Of a stretch of DNA of 64,000 nucleotides, positions 63,865 through 64,000 are shown one piece after another; position 1 is the stretch's first letter; each line of letters opens with the position of its first letter. The translations under genes and the position numbers were made by a program. The DNA comes from an uncultured Verrucomicrobia subdivision 3 bacterium (GTDB lineage: Bacteria; Verrucomicrobiota; Verrucomicrobiia; Limisphaerales; UBA11358). The notes beneath the pieces were generated by a model. It was not told the DNA's origin. It saw only the letters and a program-made list of their open reading frames with translations, and made no database searches. The DNA lies in NCBI GenBank assembly GCA_903850425.1, contig CAINLR010000001.1:171538-235537 (forward strand), read 5' to 3'.

Positions 63865-64000
63865 GTGTTGTGTTCTCGAATACAGTGGACATAACATGAT
63901 ATTTGTTTAAACTGGGTGCATGGCAAGACCCATACGCGGTTTGGAACTGGATTCGGATCAACGCACGGCGTTGGAAGCGTCGGTGCGGGCACCAACGACA
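63863..64000 (+). mobile_element. Left end of an IS630-like insertion element (runs off the window)
   Basis: The break in the receiver gene lies at a CTAG/TA step (63862-63865), fitting the TA target of IS630/Tc1 elements. The element's left end would be GTGTTGTGTTCTCGAATAC... The transposase ORF begins 55 bases inside. Inverted repeats cannot be confirmed because the right end is not in the window. Confidence 0.55.
63920..64000 (+). CDS. IS630-family transposase, N-terminal 27 codons
   Basis: ATG at 63920 in the sequence ...GGTGC ATG GCA AGA CCC; the 27 codons read MARPIRGLELDSDQRTALEASVRAPTT without a stop. The 'MARP...L.L...QR..LE..VRA.TT' pattern is typical of IS630-type transposases, whose start is a helix-turn-helix domain. 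Cut by the window end. Confidence 0.6.
   Translation, partial: MARPIRGLELDSDQRTALEASVRAPTT

Overview
The window reads as chromosomal DNA of a free-living, polysaccharide-degrading member of the Verrucomicrobiota, probably the Limisphaerales/Pedosphaera side of the phylum. This is inferred from: a pseudopilin with an H-X9-DG C-terminus, secreted proteins sharing a 'YxLQxSxxL...W...FYRL' C-terminal module, a Cys-type sulfatase beside GH2 and esterase genes, GH16 enzymes, PQQ-type propellers, a DUF4965-type glutaminase-like protein, a high-GC coding style with frequent GTG/TTG starts, and many short dispersed hairpin repeats. There is no rRNA, no tRNA that I can see, no CRISPR array and no prophage. 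A transposase start (IS630-like) enters at the right edge and truncates a hybrid-kinase receiver domain.

Layout. 0-3 kb (minus): esterase, sulfatase, GH2 (cut by the window edge), a saccharide-degradation operon. 3-10 kb: PLP decarboxylase overlapping fabI, M50 protease, PPi-type phosphofructokinase, gmhB-like phosphatase, glmS. 9.8-13 kb: a NarL-type response regulator overlapping a large sensor kinase, divergent from a plus-strand locus at 13-18.8 kb with a secreted modular protein, a pseudopilin and two tandem GH16 glucanases. 18.9-26.1 kb (minus): a translationally coupled operon of a small exported protein, TonB-dependent receptor, YfiR-like protein, CHASE8/HAMP/PAS kinase and double-receiver hybrid kinase. 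26.3-29 kb: minimal chemoreceptor, MarC, cytochrome c. 29-34.9 kb: B12/radical SAM protein, SPFH-HTH fusion, ICMT-like methyltransferase, zinc-ribbon membrane protein, DMT exporter. 34.9-44.1 kb: trpA, GDP-mannose pyrophosphorylase, small membrane proteins, LamG-like secreted protein, typA, secreted propeller-like protein, hflX. 44.2-51.4 kb: a small ORF, acnA, receiver-only protein, deoC, YdeI-like protein, aldehyde dehydrogenase, a gene remnant. 51.4-64 kb: NHL-like secreted protein, an operon of PQQ propeller, GT4, LolD-type ATPase and FtsX-type permease, a second PQQ propeller, a DUF4965 protein, and the broken receiver gene.

The most unusual signal is not a gene but a set of mobile-looking repeats. 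A ~75-bp palindromic element (arms GTAGGGCGCGTCACTCC-like) occurs twice: once in frame inside the radical SAM gene, adding about 25 residues, and once nested in the loop of a different hairpin repeat (CCACGGAT type). Other short hairpins or AT-rich microrepeats sit in frame in glmS, again in the radical SAM gene, and in the PLP decarboxylase. They resemble in concept the palindromic elements that invade genes in Rickettsia, though not in sequence. Second in interest are the five-gene TonB receptor/YfiR/two-kinase signalling operon that begins with an unrecognised exported mini-protein, and the SPFH protein whose C-terminus is an excisionase-like HTH.

All calls come from reading translations and DNA by eye. 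No database search was run, so family names rest on motif recognition and exact starts are my choice where stated.
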